A DNA stretch of 64,000 nt from Calliopsis andreniformis (GCF_051401765.1 NW_027480565.1:620001-684000); one strand, 5' to 3'; numbered from the stretch's first letter, positions 25,476-38,611 are shown. Numbers and translations are program-made. Notes: generated by a model from the sequence alone, not told the origin.

Positions 25476-25805
25476 GAATATGGATCTAACGTTCTTGTTT
25501 CGAACCGACGACTTTCTGTTCCGGAGCGACACGAACGCTCCGTGATTCTCGATTATCTCGACACAGGTAAGAGACACAGGACAACAAGTGTATGGTTTTA
25601 GAGATCCACGAGCACCAGGAATAAGGGTCTACCGTTGTCCCTTCGTTCCGTCGACATTCGGTTCCGGAGCGACACGAACGGTGACTTAGAATCTTTTCGC
25701 TCGTACTCCGGAGCGACACGATCGCTCCGATATGCTACGTTCTCTCGGTCCACGGGCATCAGAGAGCAAAACAGCCTAATAGTTTTAGAGTGCCTCAACG
25801 ATCAG
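25476..25805 (+). repeat. 330-bp monomer, left member of a 748-bp pair
   Basis: The single unit ends TCTTTTCGCTCGTAC. Head tag GTTCTTGTTTCG with TTCTGTTCCGG. Confidence 0.92.
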
Positions 25806-26223
25806 GAATATGGATCGAACGTTCTCGTTTCGAACCGACGACTTTCGGTTCCGGAGCGACACGAACGCTCCATGATTCTCGATTATCTCGACACAGGTAA
25901 GAGACAGAGGACAACAAGTGTATGGTTTTAGAGAGCCACGAGCACCAGGAATAAGGATCTACCGTTGCCCCTTCGTTCCGTCGACATTCGGTTCCGGAGC
26001 GACACGAACGGGGACTTAGAATTTTTTCGCTCGGGCTCCGGAGCGACACGAACGGGGACTTAGAATTTTTTCGCTCGGGCTCCGGAGGGACACGAACGGG
26101 GACTTAGAATATTTTCGCTCGGACTCCGGAGCGACACGATCGCTCCGATATGCTACGTTCTGTCGGTCCACGGGCATCAGAGAGCAAAACAGCCTAATAG
26201 TTTTAGAGTGCTTCAACGATCAG
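25806..26223 (+). repeat. 418-bp monomer, right member of a 748-bp pair
   Basis: Head tag GGATCGAACG. Third unit starts TCCGGAGGGACACG. CTTCAACGATC near the end is private. Confidence 0.92.
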
Positions 26224-26640
26224 GAATATGGATCTAACGTCCTCGTTTCCAAACGACGACTTTCGGTTCCGGAGCGACACGAACGCTCCATGATTCTCGA
26301 TTATCTCGACACAGGTAAGAGACACAGGACAACAAGTGTATGGCTTTGGAGAGCCACGAGCACCAGGAATAAGGATCTACCGTTGTCCCTTCGTTCCGTC
26401 GACATTCGGTTCCGGAGCGACACGAACGGGGACTTAGAATTTTTTCGCTCAGGCTCCGGAGCGACACGAATCGGACTTAGAATTTTTTCGCTCGAGCTCC
26501 GGAGGGTCACGAACGGGGACTTAGAATATTCTCGCTCGGACTCCGGAGCGACACGATCGCTCCGCTATGCTACGTTCTCTCGGTCCACGGGCATCAGAGA
26601 GCAAAACAGCCTAATAGTTTTAGAGTGCCTCAACGATCAG
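26224..26640 (+). repeat. 417-bp monomer (three units, 1-bp loss)
   Basis: CACGAATCGGACTT near 26463-26476 replaces CACGAACGGGGACTT in the second unit. Confidence 0.9.
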
Positions 26641-28136
26641 GAATATGGATCTAACGTCCTCGTTTCCAACCGACGACTTTCGGTTCCGGAGCGACACGAA
26701 CGCTCCATGATTCTCGATTATCTCGACACAGGTAAGAGACACAGGACAACAAGTGTATGGCTTTAGAGAGCCACGAGCACCAGGAATAAGGATCTACCGC
26801 TGCCCCTTCGTTCCGTCGACATTCGGTTCCGGAGCGACACGAACGGGGACTTAGAATTTTTTCGCTCGGGCTCCGGAGCGACACGAACGGGGACTTAGAA
26901 TATTTTCGCTCGGACTCCGGAGCGACACGATCGCTCCGATATTCTACGTTCTCTCGGTCCACGGGCATCATAGAGCAAAACAGCCTAATAGGTTTAGAGT
27001 GCCTCAACGATAAGGAATATGGATCTAACGTTCTTGTTTCGAACCGACGACTTTCGGTTCCGGAGCGACACGAACGCTCCATGATTCTCGATTATCTCGA
27101 CACAGGTAAGAGACAGAGGACAACAAGTGTATGGTTTTAGAGAGCCACGTGCACCAGGAAAAAGGATCTACCGTTGCCCCTTCGTTCCGTCGACATTCGG
27201 TTCCGGAGCGACACGAACGGGGACTTAGAATTTTTTCGCTCGGGCTCCGGAGGGACACGAACGGGGACTTAGAATATTTTCGCTCGGACTCCGGAGCGAC
27301 ACGATCGCTCCGATATGCTACATTCTCTCGGTCCTCGGGCATCAGAGAGCAAAACAGCCTAATAGTTTTAGAGTGCCTCAACGATCAGGAATATGGATCT
27401 AACGTTCTTGTTTCGAACCGACGACTTTCTGTTCCGGAGCAACACGAACGCTCCGTGATTCTCGATTATCTCGACACAGGTAAGAGACACAGGACAACAA
27501 GTGTATGGTTTTAGAGATCCACGAGCACCAGGAATAAGGATCTACCGTTGTCACTTCGTTCCGGCGACATTCGGTGTCGGAACGACACGAACGGTGACTT
27601 AGAATTTTTTTGCTCGGGCTCCGGAGCGTCACGAACGGGGACTTAGAATATTCTCGCTCGGACTCCGGAGCGACACGATCGCTCCGGTATGCTACGTTCT
27701 CTCGGTCCACGGGCATCAGAGAGCAAAACAGCCTAATAGTTTTAGAGTGCCTCAACGATCAGGAATATGGATCTAACGTCCTCGTTTCCAACCGACGACT
27801 TTCGGTTCCGGAGCGACACGAACGCTCCATGATTCTCGATTATCTCGTCACAGGTAAGAGACACAGGACAACAAGTGTATGGCTTTAGAGAGCCACGAGC
27901 TCCAGGAATAAGGATCTACCGCTGCCCCTTCGTTCCGTCGACATTCGGTTCCGGAGCGACACGAACGGGGACTTAGAATTTTTTCGCTCGGGCTCCGGAG
28001 GGACACGAACGGGGACTTAGAATATTTTCGCTCGGACTCCGGAGCGACACGATCGCTCCGATATGCTACGTTCTCTCGGTCCTCGGGCATCAGAGAGCAA
28101 AACAGCCTAATAGTCTTAGAGTGCCTCAACGATCAG

Positions 28137-28554
28137 GAATATGGATCTAACGTTCTCGTTTCGAACCGACGGCATTCGGTTCCGGAGCGACACGAACGCT
28201 CCATGATTCTCGATTATCTCGACACAGGTAAGAGACAGAGGACAACAAGTGTATGGTTTTAGAGAGCCACGAGCACCAGGAATAAGGATCTACCGTTGCC
28301 CCTTCGTTCCGTCGACATTCGGTTCCGGAGCGACACGAACGGGGACCTAGAATTTTTTCGCTCGGGCTCCGGAGCGACACGAACGGGGACTTAGAATTTT
28401 TTCGCTCGGGCTCCGGAGGGACACGAACGGGGACTTAGAATATTTTCGCTCGGACTCCGGAGCGACACGATCGCTCCGATATGCTACGTTCTGTCGGTCC
28501 ACGGGCATCAGAGAGCAAAACAGGCTAATAGTTTTAGAGTGCCTCAACGATCAG
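28137..28554 (+). repeat. 418-bp monomer without a 330-bp partner
   Basis: Head has GACGGCATTCGG. First unit has GGGGACCTAG, as in the 748-bp pairs. The preceding monomer is a full 374 bp. Confidence 0.9.
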
Positions 28555-30050
28555 TAATATGGATCGAACGTCCTCGTTTCCAACCGACGACTTTCGGTTC
28601 CGGAGCGACACGAACGCTCCATGATTCTCGATTATCTCGACACAGGTAAGAGACACAGGACAGCAAGTGTATGGCTTTAGAGAGACACGAGCACCAGGAA
28701 TAAGGATCTACCGCTGCCCCTTCGTTCCGTCGACATTCGGTTCCGGAGCGACACGAACGGGGACTTAGAATTTTTTCGCTCGGGCTCCGGAGCGACACGA
28801 ACGGGGACTTAGAATATTTTCGCTCGGACTCCGGAGCGACACGATCGCTCCGATATTCTACGTTCTCTCGGTCCACGGGCATCATAGAGCAAAACAGCCT
28901 AATAGGTTTAGAGTGCCTCAACGATAAGGAATATGGATCTAACGTTCTTGTTTCGAACCGACGACTTTCGGTTCCGGAGCGACACGAACGGTCCATGATT
29001 CTCGATTATCTCGACACAGGTAAGAGACAGAGGACAACATGTGTATGGTTTTAGAGAGCCACGAGCACCAGGAATAAGGATCTACCGTTGTCCCTTCGTT
29101 CCGGCGACATTCGGTTCCGGAGCGACACGAACGGTGACTTAGAATTTTTTCGCTCGGGCTCCGGATCGACACGAACGGGGACTTAGAATATTTTCGCTCG
29201 GACTCCGGAGCGACACGATCGCTCCCATATGCTACGTTCTGTCGGTCCACGGGCATCAGAGAGCAAAACAGGCTAATAGTTTTAGAGTGCCTCAACGATC
29301 AGTAATATGGATCTAACGTTCTCGTTTCGAAGCGACGACTTTCGGTTCCGGAGCGACACGAACGCTCCATGATTCTCGATTATCTCGACACAGGTAAGAG
29401 ACAGAGGACAACAAGTGTATGGTTTTAGATAGCCACGAGCACCAGGAATAAGGATCTACCGTTGTCCCTTCGTTCCGGCGACATTCGGTTCCAGAGCGAC
29501 ACAAACGGTGACTTAGAATCTTTTCGCTCGGTCTCCGGAGCGACACGAACGGGGACTTAGTATATTTTCGCTCGGACTCCGGAGCGACACGATCGCTCCG
29601 ATATGCTACGTTCTCTCGGTCCTCGGGCATCAGAGAGCAAAACAGCCTAATAGTTTTAGAGTGCCTCAACGATCAGGAATATGGATCTAACGTCCTCGTT
29701 TCCAACCGACGACTTTCGGTTCCGGAGCGACACGAACGCTCCATGATTCTCGATTATCTCGACACAGGTAAGAGACACAGGACAGCAAGTGTATGGCTTT
29801 AGAGAGCCAAGAGCACCAGGAATAAGGATCTACCGCTGCCCCTTCGTTCCGTCGACATTCGGTGTCGGAGCGACACGAACGGTGACTTAGAATTTTTTCG
29901 CTCGGGCTCCGGAGCGACACGAACGGGGACTTAGAATATTTTCGCTCGGACTCCGGAGCGACACGATCGCTCCGATATTCTACGTTCTCTCGGTCCACGG
30001 GCATCAGAGAGCAAAACAGCCTAATAGTTTTAGAGTGCCTCAACGATCAG

Positions 30051-30380
30051 GAATATGGATCTAACTTTCTCGTTTCGAACCGGCGACTTTCGGTTCCGGA
30101 GCGACACGAACGCTCCATGATTCTCGATTATCTCGACACAGGTAAGAGACACAGGACAACAAGTGTATGGTTTTAGAGATCCACGAGCACCAGGAATAAG
30201 GGTCTACCGTTGTCCCTTCGTTCCGTCGACATTCGGTTCCGGAGCGACACGAACGGTGACTTAGAATCTTTTCGCTCGTACTCCGGAGCGACACGATCGC
30301 TCCGATATGCTACGTTCTCTCGGTCCACGGGCATCAGAGAGCAAAACAGCCTAATAGTTTTAGAGTGCCTCAACGATCAG
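30051..30380 (+). repeat. 330-bp monomer of a 748-bp pair
   Basis: Head tag AACTTTCTCG and ACCGGCGAC. TCTTTTCGCTCGTAC unit. Confidence 0.92.
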
Positions 30381-30798
30381 GAATATGGATCGAACGTTCT
30401 CGTTTCGAACCGACGACTTTCGGTTCCGGAGCGACACGAACGCTCCATGATTCTCGATTATCTCGACACAGGTAAGAGACAGAGGACAACAAGTGTATGG
30501 TTTTAGAGAGCCACGAGCACCAGGAATAAGGATCTACCGTTGCCCCTTCGTTCCGTCGACATTCGGTTCCGGAGCGACACGAACGGGGACCTAGAATTTT
30601 TTCGCTCGGGCTCCGGAGCGACACGAACGGGGACTTAGAATTTTTTCGCTCGGGCTCCGGAGGGACACGAACGGGGACTTAGAATATTTTCGCTCGGACT
30701 CCGGAGCGACACGATCGCTCCGATATGCTACGTTCTGTCGGTCCACGGGCATCAGAGAGCAAAACAGGCTAATAGTTTTAGAGTGCCTCAACGATCAG
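30381..30798 (+). repeat. 418-bp monomer of a 748-bp pair
   Basis: GGATCGAACG head and GGACCTAG in the first unit. The following monomer starts TAATATGG. Confidence 0.92.
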
Positions 30799-31546
30799 TA
30801 ATATGGATCTAACGTTCTTGTTTCGAACCGACGGCTTTCGGTTCCGGAGCGACACGAACGCTCCATGTTTCTCGATTATCTCGACACAGGTAAGAGACAG
30901 AGGACAACAAGTGTATGGTTTTAGAGATCCACGAGCACCAGGAATAAGGATCTACCGTTGTCACTTCGTTCCGGCGACATTCGGTGTCGGAGCGACACGA
31001 ACGGTGACTTAGAATTTTTTCGCTCGGGCTCCGGAGCGTCACGAACGGGGACTTAGAATATTCTCGCTCGGACTCCGGAGCGACACGATCGCTCCGCTAT
31101 GCTACGTTCTCTCGGTCCACGGGCATCAGAGAGCAAAACAGCCCAATAGTTTTAGAGTGCCTCAACGATCAGGAATATGGATCTAACGTCCTCGTTTCCA
31201 ACCGACGACTTTCGGTTCCGGAGCGACACGAACGCTCCATGATTCTCGATTATCTCGACACAGGTAAGAGACACAGGACAGCAAGTGTATGGCTTTAGAG
31301 AGCCACGAGCACCAGGAATAAGGATCTACCGCTGCCCCTTCGTTCCGTCGACATTCGGTTCCGGAGCGACACGAACGGGGACTTAGAATTTTTTCGCTCG
31401 GGCTCCGGAGCGACACGAACGGGGACTTAGAATATTTTCGCTCGGACTCCGGAGCGACACGATCGCTCCGATATTCTACGTTCTCTCGGTCCACGGGCAT
31501 CATAGAGCAAAACAGCCTAATAGGTTTAGAGTGCCTCAACGATAAG

Positions 31547-31734
31547 GAATATGGATCTAACGTTCTTGTTTCGAACCGACGACTTTCGGTCTCCGGAGCG
31601 ACACGAACGGGGACTTAGTATATTTTCGCTCGGACTCCGGAGCGACACGATCGCTCCGATATGCTACGTTCTCTCGGTCCTCGGGCATCAGAGAGCAAAA
31701 CAGCCCAATAGTTTTAGAGTGCCTCAACGATCAG
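31547..31734 (+). repeat. 188-bp deletion monomer
   Basis: CTTTCGGT runs into CTCCGGAGCG at 31590/31591, removing half A and one 44-bp unit and adding one base relative to the box register. TCGGT at 31586-31590 is shared by both parents. The right part matches the monomer at 29303 (CTCGGTCTCCGG near 29527). Confidence 0.92.
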
Positions 31735-32482
31735 GAATATGGATCTAACGTCCTCGTTTCCAACCGACGACTTTCGGTTGCGGAGCGACACGAACGCTCC
31801 ATGATTCTCGATTATCTCGACACAGGTAAGAGACACAGGACAGCAAGTGTATGGCTTTAGAGAGCCACGAGCACCAGGAATAAGGATCTACCGCTGCCCC
31901 TTCGTTCCGTCGACATTCGGTTCCGGAGCGACACGAACGGGGACTTAGAATTTTTTCGCTCGGGCTCCGGAGCGACACGAACGGGGACTTAGAATATTTT
32001 CGCTCGGACTCCGGAGCGACACGATCGCTCCGATATTCTACGTTCTCTCGGTCCACGGGCATCATAGAGCAAAACAGCCTAATAGGTTTAGAGTGCCTCA
32101 ACGATAAGGAATATGGATCTAACGTTCTTGTTTCGAACCGACGACTTTCGGTTCCGGAGCGACACGAACGGTCCATGATTCTCGATTATCTCGACACAGG
32201 TAAGAGACAGAGGACAACAAGTGTATGGTTTTAGAGAGCCACGTGCACCAGGAAAAAGGATCTACCGTTGCCCCTTCGTTCCGTCGACATTCGGTTCCGG
32301 AGCGACACGAACGGGGACTTAGAATTTTTTCGCTCGGGCTCCGGAGCGACACGAACGGGGACTTAGAATATTTTCGCTCGGACTCCGGAGCGACACGATC
32401 GCTCCGATATTCTACGTTCTCTCGGACCACGGGCATCATAGAGCAAAACAGCCTAATAGTTTTAGAGTGCCTCAACGATCAG

Positions 32483-32812
32483 GAATATGGATCTAACGTT
32501 CTCGTTTCGAAGCGACGACTTTCGGTTCCGGAGCGACACGAACGCTCCATGATTCTCGATTATCTCGACACAGGTAAGAGACACAGGACAACAAGTGTAT
32601 GGTTTTAGAGATCCACGAGCACCAGGAATAAGGGTCTACCGTTGTCCCTTCGTTCCGTCGACATTCGGTTCCGCAGCGACACGAACGGTGACTTAGAATC
32701 TTTTCGCTCGTACTCCGGAGCGACACGATCGCTCTGATATGCTACGTTCTCTCGGTCCACGGGCATCAGAGAGCAAAACAGCCTAATAGTTTTAGAGTGC
32801 CTCAACGATCAG
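32483..32812 (+). repeat. 330-bp monomer of a 748-bp pair
   Basis: Private TTCCGCAGCG at the second box and CGCTCTGATATG in half B. Confidence 0.92.
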
Positions 32813-33230
32813 GAATATGGATCGAACGTTCTCGTTTCGAACCGACGACTTTCGGTTCCGGAGCGACACGAACGCTCCATGATTCTCGATTATCTCGACA
32901 CAGGTAAGAGACAGAGGACAACAAGTGTATGGTTTTAGAGAGCCACGAGCACCAGGAATAAGGATCTACCGTTGCCCCTTCGTTCCGTCGACATTCGGTT
33001 CCGGAGCGACACGAACGGGGACCTAGAATTTTTTCGCTCGGGCTCCGGAGCGACACGAACGGGGACTTAGAATTTTTTCGCTCGGGCTCCGGAGGGACAC
33101 GAACGGGGACTTAGAATATTTTCGCTCGGACTCCGGAGCGACACGATCGCTCCGGTATGCTACGTTCTGTCGGTCCACGGGCCTCAGAGAGCAAAACAGC
33201 CTAATAGTTTTAGAGTGCCTCAACGATCAG
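32813..33230 (+). repeat. 418-bp monomer of a 748-bp pair
   Basis: Private CTCCGGTATGC and GGGCCTCAGAG near the end. Confidence 0.92.
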
Positions 33231-33835
33231 GAATATGGATCTAACGTCCTCGTTTCCAAACGACGAAATTCGGTTCCGGAGCGACACGAACGCTCCATGA
33301 TTCTCGATTATCTCGACACAGGTAAGAGACACAGGACAACAAGTGTATGGCTTTGGAGAGCCACGAGCACCAGGAATAAGGATCTACCGCTGCCCCTTCG
33401 TTCCGTCGACATTCGGTTCCGCAGCGACACGAACGGGGACTTAGAATTTTTTTGCTCGGGCTCCGGAGCGACACGAACGGGGACTTAGAATATTTTCGCT
33501 CGGACTCCGGAGCGACACGAACGCTCCATGATTCTCGATTATCTCGACACAGGTAAGAGACAGAGGACAACAAGTGTATGGTTTTAGAGATCCACGAGCA
33601 CCAGGAATAAGGATCTACCGTTGTCACTTCGTTCCGTCGACATTCGGTTCCGGAGCGACACGAACGGGGACTTAGAATTTTTTCGCTCGGGCTCCGGAGC
33701 GACACGAACGAGGACTTAGAATATTTTCGCTCGGACTCCGGAGCGACACGATCGCTCCGATATTCTACGTTCTCTCGGTCCACGGGCATCATAGAGCAAA
33801 ACAGCCTAATAGGTTTAGAGTGCCTCAACGATAAG
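33231..33835 (+). repeat. 605-bp composite monomer (A-44-44-A-44-44-B)
   Basis: The box at 33506 leads into ACGCTCCATG (half A) where half B was expected, so one B half is missing. Length is exactly 3x143 + 4x44. The second A half has GAGATCC and GTTGTCACTTCG. Confidence 0.92.
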
Positions 33836-34023
33836 GAATATGGATCTAACGTTCTTGTTTCGAACCGACGACTTTCGGTCTCCGGAGCGACACGAACGGG
33901 GACTTAGTATATTTTCGCTCGGACTCCGGAGCGACACGATCGCTCCGATATGCTACGTTCTCTCGGTCCTCGGGCATCAGAGAGCAAAACAGCCCAATAG
34001 TTTTAGAGTGCCTCAACGATCAG
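33836..34023 (+). repeat. 188-bp deletion monomer
   Basis: Same junction as 31547-31734. Here it follows a 605-bp composite. Confidence 0.92.
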
Positions 34024-34397
34024 GAATATGGATCTAACGTCCTCGTTTCCAACCGACGACTTTCGGTTCCGGAGCGACACGAACGCTCCATGATTCTCGA
34101 TTATCTCGACACAGGTAAGAGACACAGGACAGCAAGTGTATGGCTTTAGAGAACCACGAGCACCAGGAATAAGGATCTACCGCTGCCCCTTCGTTCCGTC
34201 GACATTCGGTTCCGGAGCGACACGAACGGGGACTTAGAATTTTTTCGCTCGGGCTCCGGAGCGACACGAACGGGGACTTAGAATATTTTCGCTCGGACTC
34301 CGGAGCGACACGATCGCTCCGATATTCTACGTTCTCTCGGTCCACGGGCATCAGAGAGCAAAACAGCCTAATAGTTTTAGAGTGCCTCAACGATCAG

Positions 34398-34727
34398 GAA
34401 TATGGATCTAACTTTCTCGTTTCGAACCGACGACTTTCGGTTCCGGAGCGACACGAACGCTCCATGATTCTCGATTATCTCGACACAGGTAAGAGACACA
34501 GGACAACAAGTGTATGGTTTTAGAGATCCACGAGCACCAGGAATAGGGGTCTACCGTTGTCCCTTCGTTCCGTCGACATTCGGTTCCGGAGCGACACGAA
34601 CGGTGACTTAGAATCTTTTCGCTCGTACTCCGGAGCGACACGATCGCTCCGATATGCTACGTTCTCTCGGTCCACGGGCATCAGAGAGCAAAACAGCCTA
34701 ATAGGTTTAGAGTGCCTCAACGATAAG
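34398..34727 (+). repeat. 330-bp monomer without a 418-bp partner
   Basis: Private AATAGGGGTC. It is followed by a 374-bp monomer starting after GATAAGG, so the pair was split by an exchange near 34706-34727. Confidence 0.9.
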
Positions 34728-35475
34728 GAATATGGATCTAACGTTCTTGTTTCGAACCGACGACTTTCGGTTCCGGAGCGACACGAACGGTCCATGATTC
34801 TCGATTATCTCGACACAGGTAAGAGACAGAGGACAACAAGTGTATGGTTTTAGAGAGCCACGTGCACCAGGAAAAAGGATTTACCGTTGCCCCTTCGTTC
34901 CGTCGACATTCGGTTCCGGAGCGACAGGAACGGTGACTTAGAATTTTTTCGCTCGGGCTCCGGAGCGTCACGAACGGGGACTTAGAATATTCTCGCTCGG
35001 ACTCCGGAGCGACACGATCGCTCCGCTATGCTACGTTCTCTCGGTCCACGGGCATCAGAGAGCAAAACAGCCCAATAGTTTTAGAGTGCCTCAACGATCA
35101 GGAATATGGATCTAACGTCCTCGTTTCCAACCGACGACTTTCGGTTCTGGAGCGACACGAACGCTCCATGATTCTCGATTATCTCGACACAGGTAAGAGA
35201 CACAGGACAGCAAGTGTATGGCTTTAGAGAGCCACGAGCACCAGGAATAAGGATCTACCGCTGCCCCTTCGTTCCGTCGACATTCGGTGTCGGAGCGACA
35301 CGAACGGTGACTTAGAATTTTTTCGCTCGGGCTCCGGAGCGACACGAACGGGGACTTAGAATATTTTCGCTCGGACTCCGGAGCGACACGATCGCTCCGA
35401 TATTCTACGTTCTCTCGGTCCACGGGCATCAGAGAGCAAAACAGCCTAATAGTTTTAGAGTGCCTCAACGATCAG

Positions 35476-35805
35476 GAATATGGATCTAACTTTCTCGTTT
35501 CGAACCGACGACTTTCGGTTCCGGAGCGACACGAACGCTCCATGATTCTCGATTATCTCGACACAGGTAAGAGACACAGGACAACAAGTGTATGGTTTTA
35601 GAGATCCACGAGCACCAGGAATAAGGGTCTACCGTTGTCCCTTCGTTCCGTCGACATTCGGTTCCGGAGCGACACGAACGGTGACTTAGAATCTTTTCGC
35701 TCGTACTCCGGAGCGACACGATCGCTCCGATATGCTACGTTCTCTCGGTCCACGGGCATCAGAGAGCAAAACAGCCTAATAGTTTTAGAGTGCCTCAACG
35801 ATCAG
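35476..35805 (+). repeat. 330-bp monomer of a 748-bp pair
   Basis: Counterpart of 30051 at offset 5425, with ACCGACGAC instead of ACCGGCGAC. Confidence 0.92.
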
Positions 35806-36223
35806 GAATATGGATCGAACGTTCTCGTTTCGAACCGACGACTTTCGGTTCCGGAGCGACACGAACGCTCCATGATTCTCGATTATCTCGACACAGGTAA
35901 GCGACAGAGGACAACAAGTGTATGGTTTTAGAGAGCCACGAGCACCAGGAATAAGGATCTACCGTTGCCCCTTCGTTCCGTCGACATTCGGTTCCGGAGC
36001 GACACGAACGGGGACCTAGAATTTTTTCGCTCGGGCTCCGGAGCGACACGAACGGGGACTTAGAATTTTTTCGCTCGGGCTCCGGAGGGACACGAACGGG
36101 GACTTAGAATATTTTCGCTCGGACTCCGGAGCGACACGATCGCTCCGATATGCTACGTTCTGTCGGTCCACGGGCATCAGAGAGCAAAACAGGCTAATAG
36201 TTTTAGAGTGCCTCAACGATCAG
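35806..36223 (+). repeat. 418-bp monomer of a 748-bp pair
   Basis: Private GGTAAGCGACAG near 35897. Confidence 0.92.
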
Positions 36224-36971
36224 TAATATGGATCTAACGTTCTTGTTTCGAACCGACGGCTTTCGGTTCCGGAGCGACACGAACGCTCCATGTTTCTCGA
36301 TTATCTCGACACAGGTAAGAGACAGAGGACAACAAGTGTATGGTTTTAGAGATCCACGAGCACCAGGAATAAGGATCTACCGTTGTCACTTCGTTCCGGC
36401 GACATTCGGTGTCGGAGCGACACGAACGGTGACTTAGAATTTTTTCGCTCGGGCTCCGGAGCGTCACGAACGGGGACTTAGAATATTCTCGCTCGGACTC
36501 CGGAGCGACACGATCGCTCCGCTATGCTACGTTCTCTCGGTCCACGGGCATCAGAGAGCAAAACAGCCCAATAGTTTTAGAGTGCCTCAACGATCAGGAA
36601 TATGGATCTAACGTCCTCGTTTCCAACCGACGACTTTCGGTTCCGGAGCGACACGAACGCTCCATGATTCTCGATTATCTCGACACAGGTAAGAGACACA
36701 GGACAGCAAGTGTATGGCTTTAGAGAGCCACGAGCACCAGGAATAAGGATCTACCGCTGCCCCTTCGTTCCGTCGACATTCGGTTCCGGAGCGACACGAA
36801 CGGGGACTTAGAATTTTTTCGCTCGGGCTCCGGAGCGACACGAACGGGGACTTAGAATATTTTCGCTCGGACTCCGGAGCGACACGATCGCTCCGATATT
36901 CTACGTTCTCTCGGTCCACGGGCATCATAGAGCAAAACAGCCTAATAGGTTTAGAGTGCCTCAACGATAAG

Positions 36972-37159
36972 GAATATGGATCTAACGTTCTTGTTTCGAA
37001 CCGACGACTTTCGGTCTCCGGAGCGACACGAACGGGGACTTAGTATATTTTCGCTCGGACTCCGGAGCGACACGATCGCTCCGATATGCTACGTTCTCTC
37101 GGTCCTCCGGCATCAGAGAGCAAAACAGCCCAATAGTTTTAGAGTGCCTCAACGATCAG
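36972..37159 (+). repeat. 188-bp deletion monomer
   Basis: Counterpart of 31547 at offset 5425. Private GGTCCTCCGGCATC. Confidence 0.92.
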
Positions 37160-38281
37160 GAATATGGATCTAACGTCCTCGTTTCCAACCGACGACTTTC
37201 GGTTCCGGAGCGACACGAACGCTCCATGATTCTCGATTATCTCGACACAGGTAAGAGACACAGGACAGCAAGTGTATGGCTTTAGAGAGCCACGAGCACC
37301 AGGAATAAGGATCTACCGCTGCCCCTTCGTTCCGTCGACATTCGGTTCCGGAGCGACACGAACGGGGACTTAGAATTTTTTCGCTCGGGCTCCGGAGCGA
37401 CACGAACGGGGACTTAGAATATTTTCGCTCGGACTCCGGAGCGACACGATCGCTCCGATATTCTACGTTCTCTCGGTCCACGGGCATCATAGAGCAAAAC
37501 AGCCTAATAGGTTTAGAGTGCCTCAACGATAAGGAATATGGATCTAACGTTCTTGTTTCGAACCGACGACTTTCGGTTCCGGAGCGACACGAACGGTCCA
37601 TGATTCTCGATTATCTCGACACAGGTAAGAGACAGAGGACAAGAAGTGTATGGTTTTAGAGAGCCACGTGCACCAGGAAAAAGGATCTACCGTTGCCCCT
37701 TCGTTCCGTCGACATTCGGTTCCGGAGCGACACGAACGGGGACTTAGAATTTTTTCGCTCGGGCTCCGGAGCGACACGAACGGGGACTTAGAATATTTTC
37801 GCTCGGACTCCGGAGCGACACGATCGCTCCGATATTCTACGTTCTCTCGGACCACGGGCATCATAGAGCAAAACAGCCTAATAGTTTTAGAGTGCCTCAA
37901 CGATCAGGAATATGGATCTAACGTTCTCGTTTCGAAGCGACGACTTTCGGTTCCGGAGCGACACGAACGCTCCATGATTCTCGATTATCTCGACACAGGT
38001 AAGAGACAGAGGACAACAAGTGTATGGTTTTAGATAGCCACGAGCACCAGGAATAAGGATCTACCGTTGTCCCTTCGTTCCGGCGACATTCGGTTCCGGA
38101 GCGACACGAACGGTGACTTAGAATTTTTTCGCTCGGGCTCCGGAGCGACACGAACGGGGACTTAGAATATTTTCGCTCGGACTCCGGAGCGACACGATCG
38201 CTCCGATATTCTACGTTCTCTCGGTCCACGGGCATCAGAGAGCAAAACAGCCTAATAGTTTTAGAGTGCCTCACCGATCAG

Positions 38282-38611
38282 GAATATGGATCTAACTTTC
38301 TCGTTTCGAACCGACGACTTTCGGTTCCGGAGCGACACGAACGCTCCATGATTCTCGATTATCTCGACACAGGTAAGAGACACAGGACAACAAGTGTATG
38401 GTTTTAGAGATCCACGAGCACCAGGAATAAGGGTCTACCGTTGTCCCTTCGTTCCGTCGACATTCGGTTCCGGAGCGACACGAACGGTGACTTAGAATCT
38501 TTTCGCTCGTACTCCGGAGCGACACGATCGCTCTGATATGCTACGTTCTCTCGGTCCACGGGCATCAGAGAGCAAAACAGCCTAATAGTTTTAGAGTGCC
38601 TCAACGATCAG
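38282..38611 (+). repeat. 330-bp monomer of a 748-bp pair
   Basis: CGCTCTGATATG in half B, as at 32483 and 40757. Confidence 0.92.

Larger units (their letters stand above)
29677..33835 (+). repeat. Long duplicated block, left copy
   Basis: Monomer order by length is 374, 330, 418, 374, 374, 188, 374, 374, 330, 418, 605. The order and private tags (GTAATATGG, ATGTTTCTCG, GGTCTCCGG, TCGGACCACGGG) recur in 35102-39634. Confidence 0.83.

Noticed and set aside
33241..33828. Minus-strand 195-codon frame, the longest in the window
   Set aside because: It coincides exactly with the 605-bp composite monomer and repeats the same low-information satellite translation.
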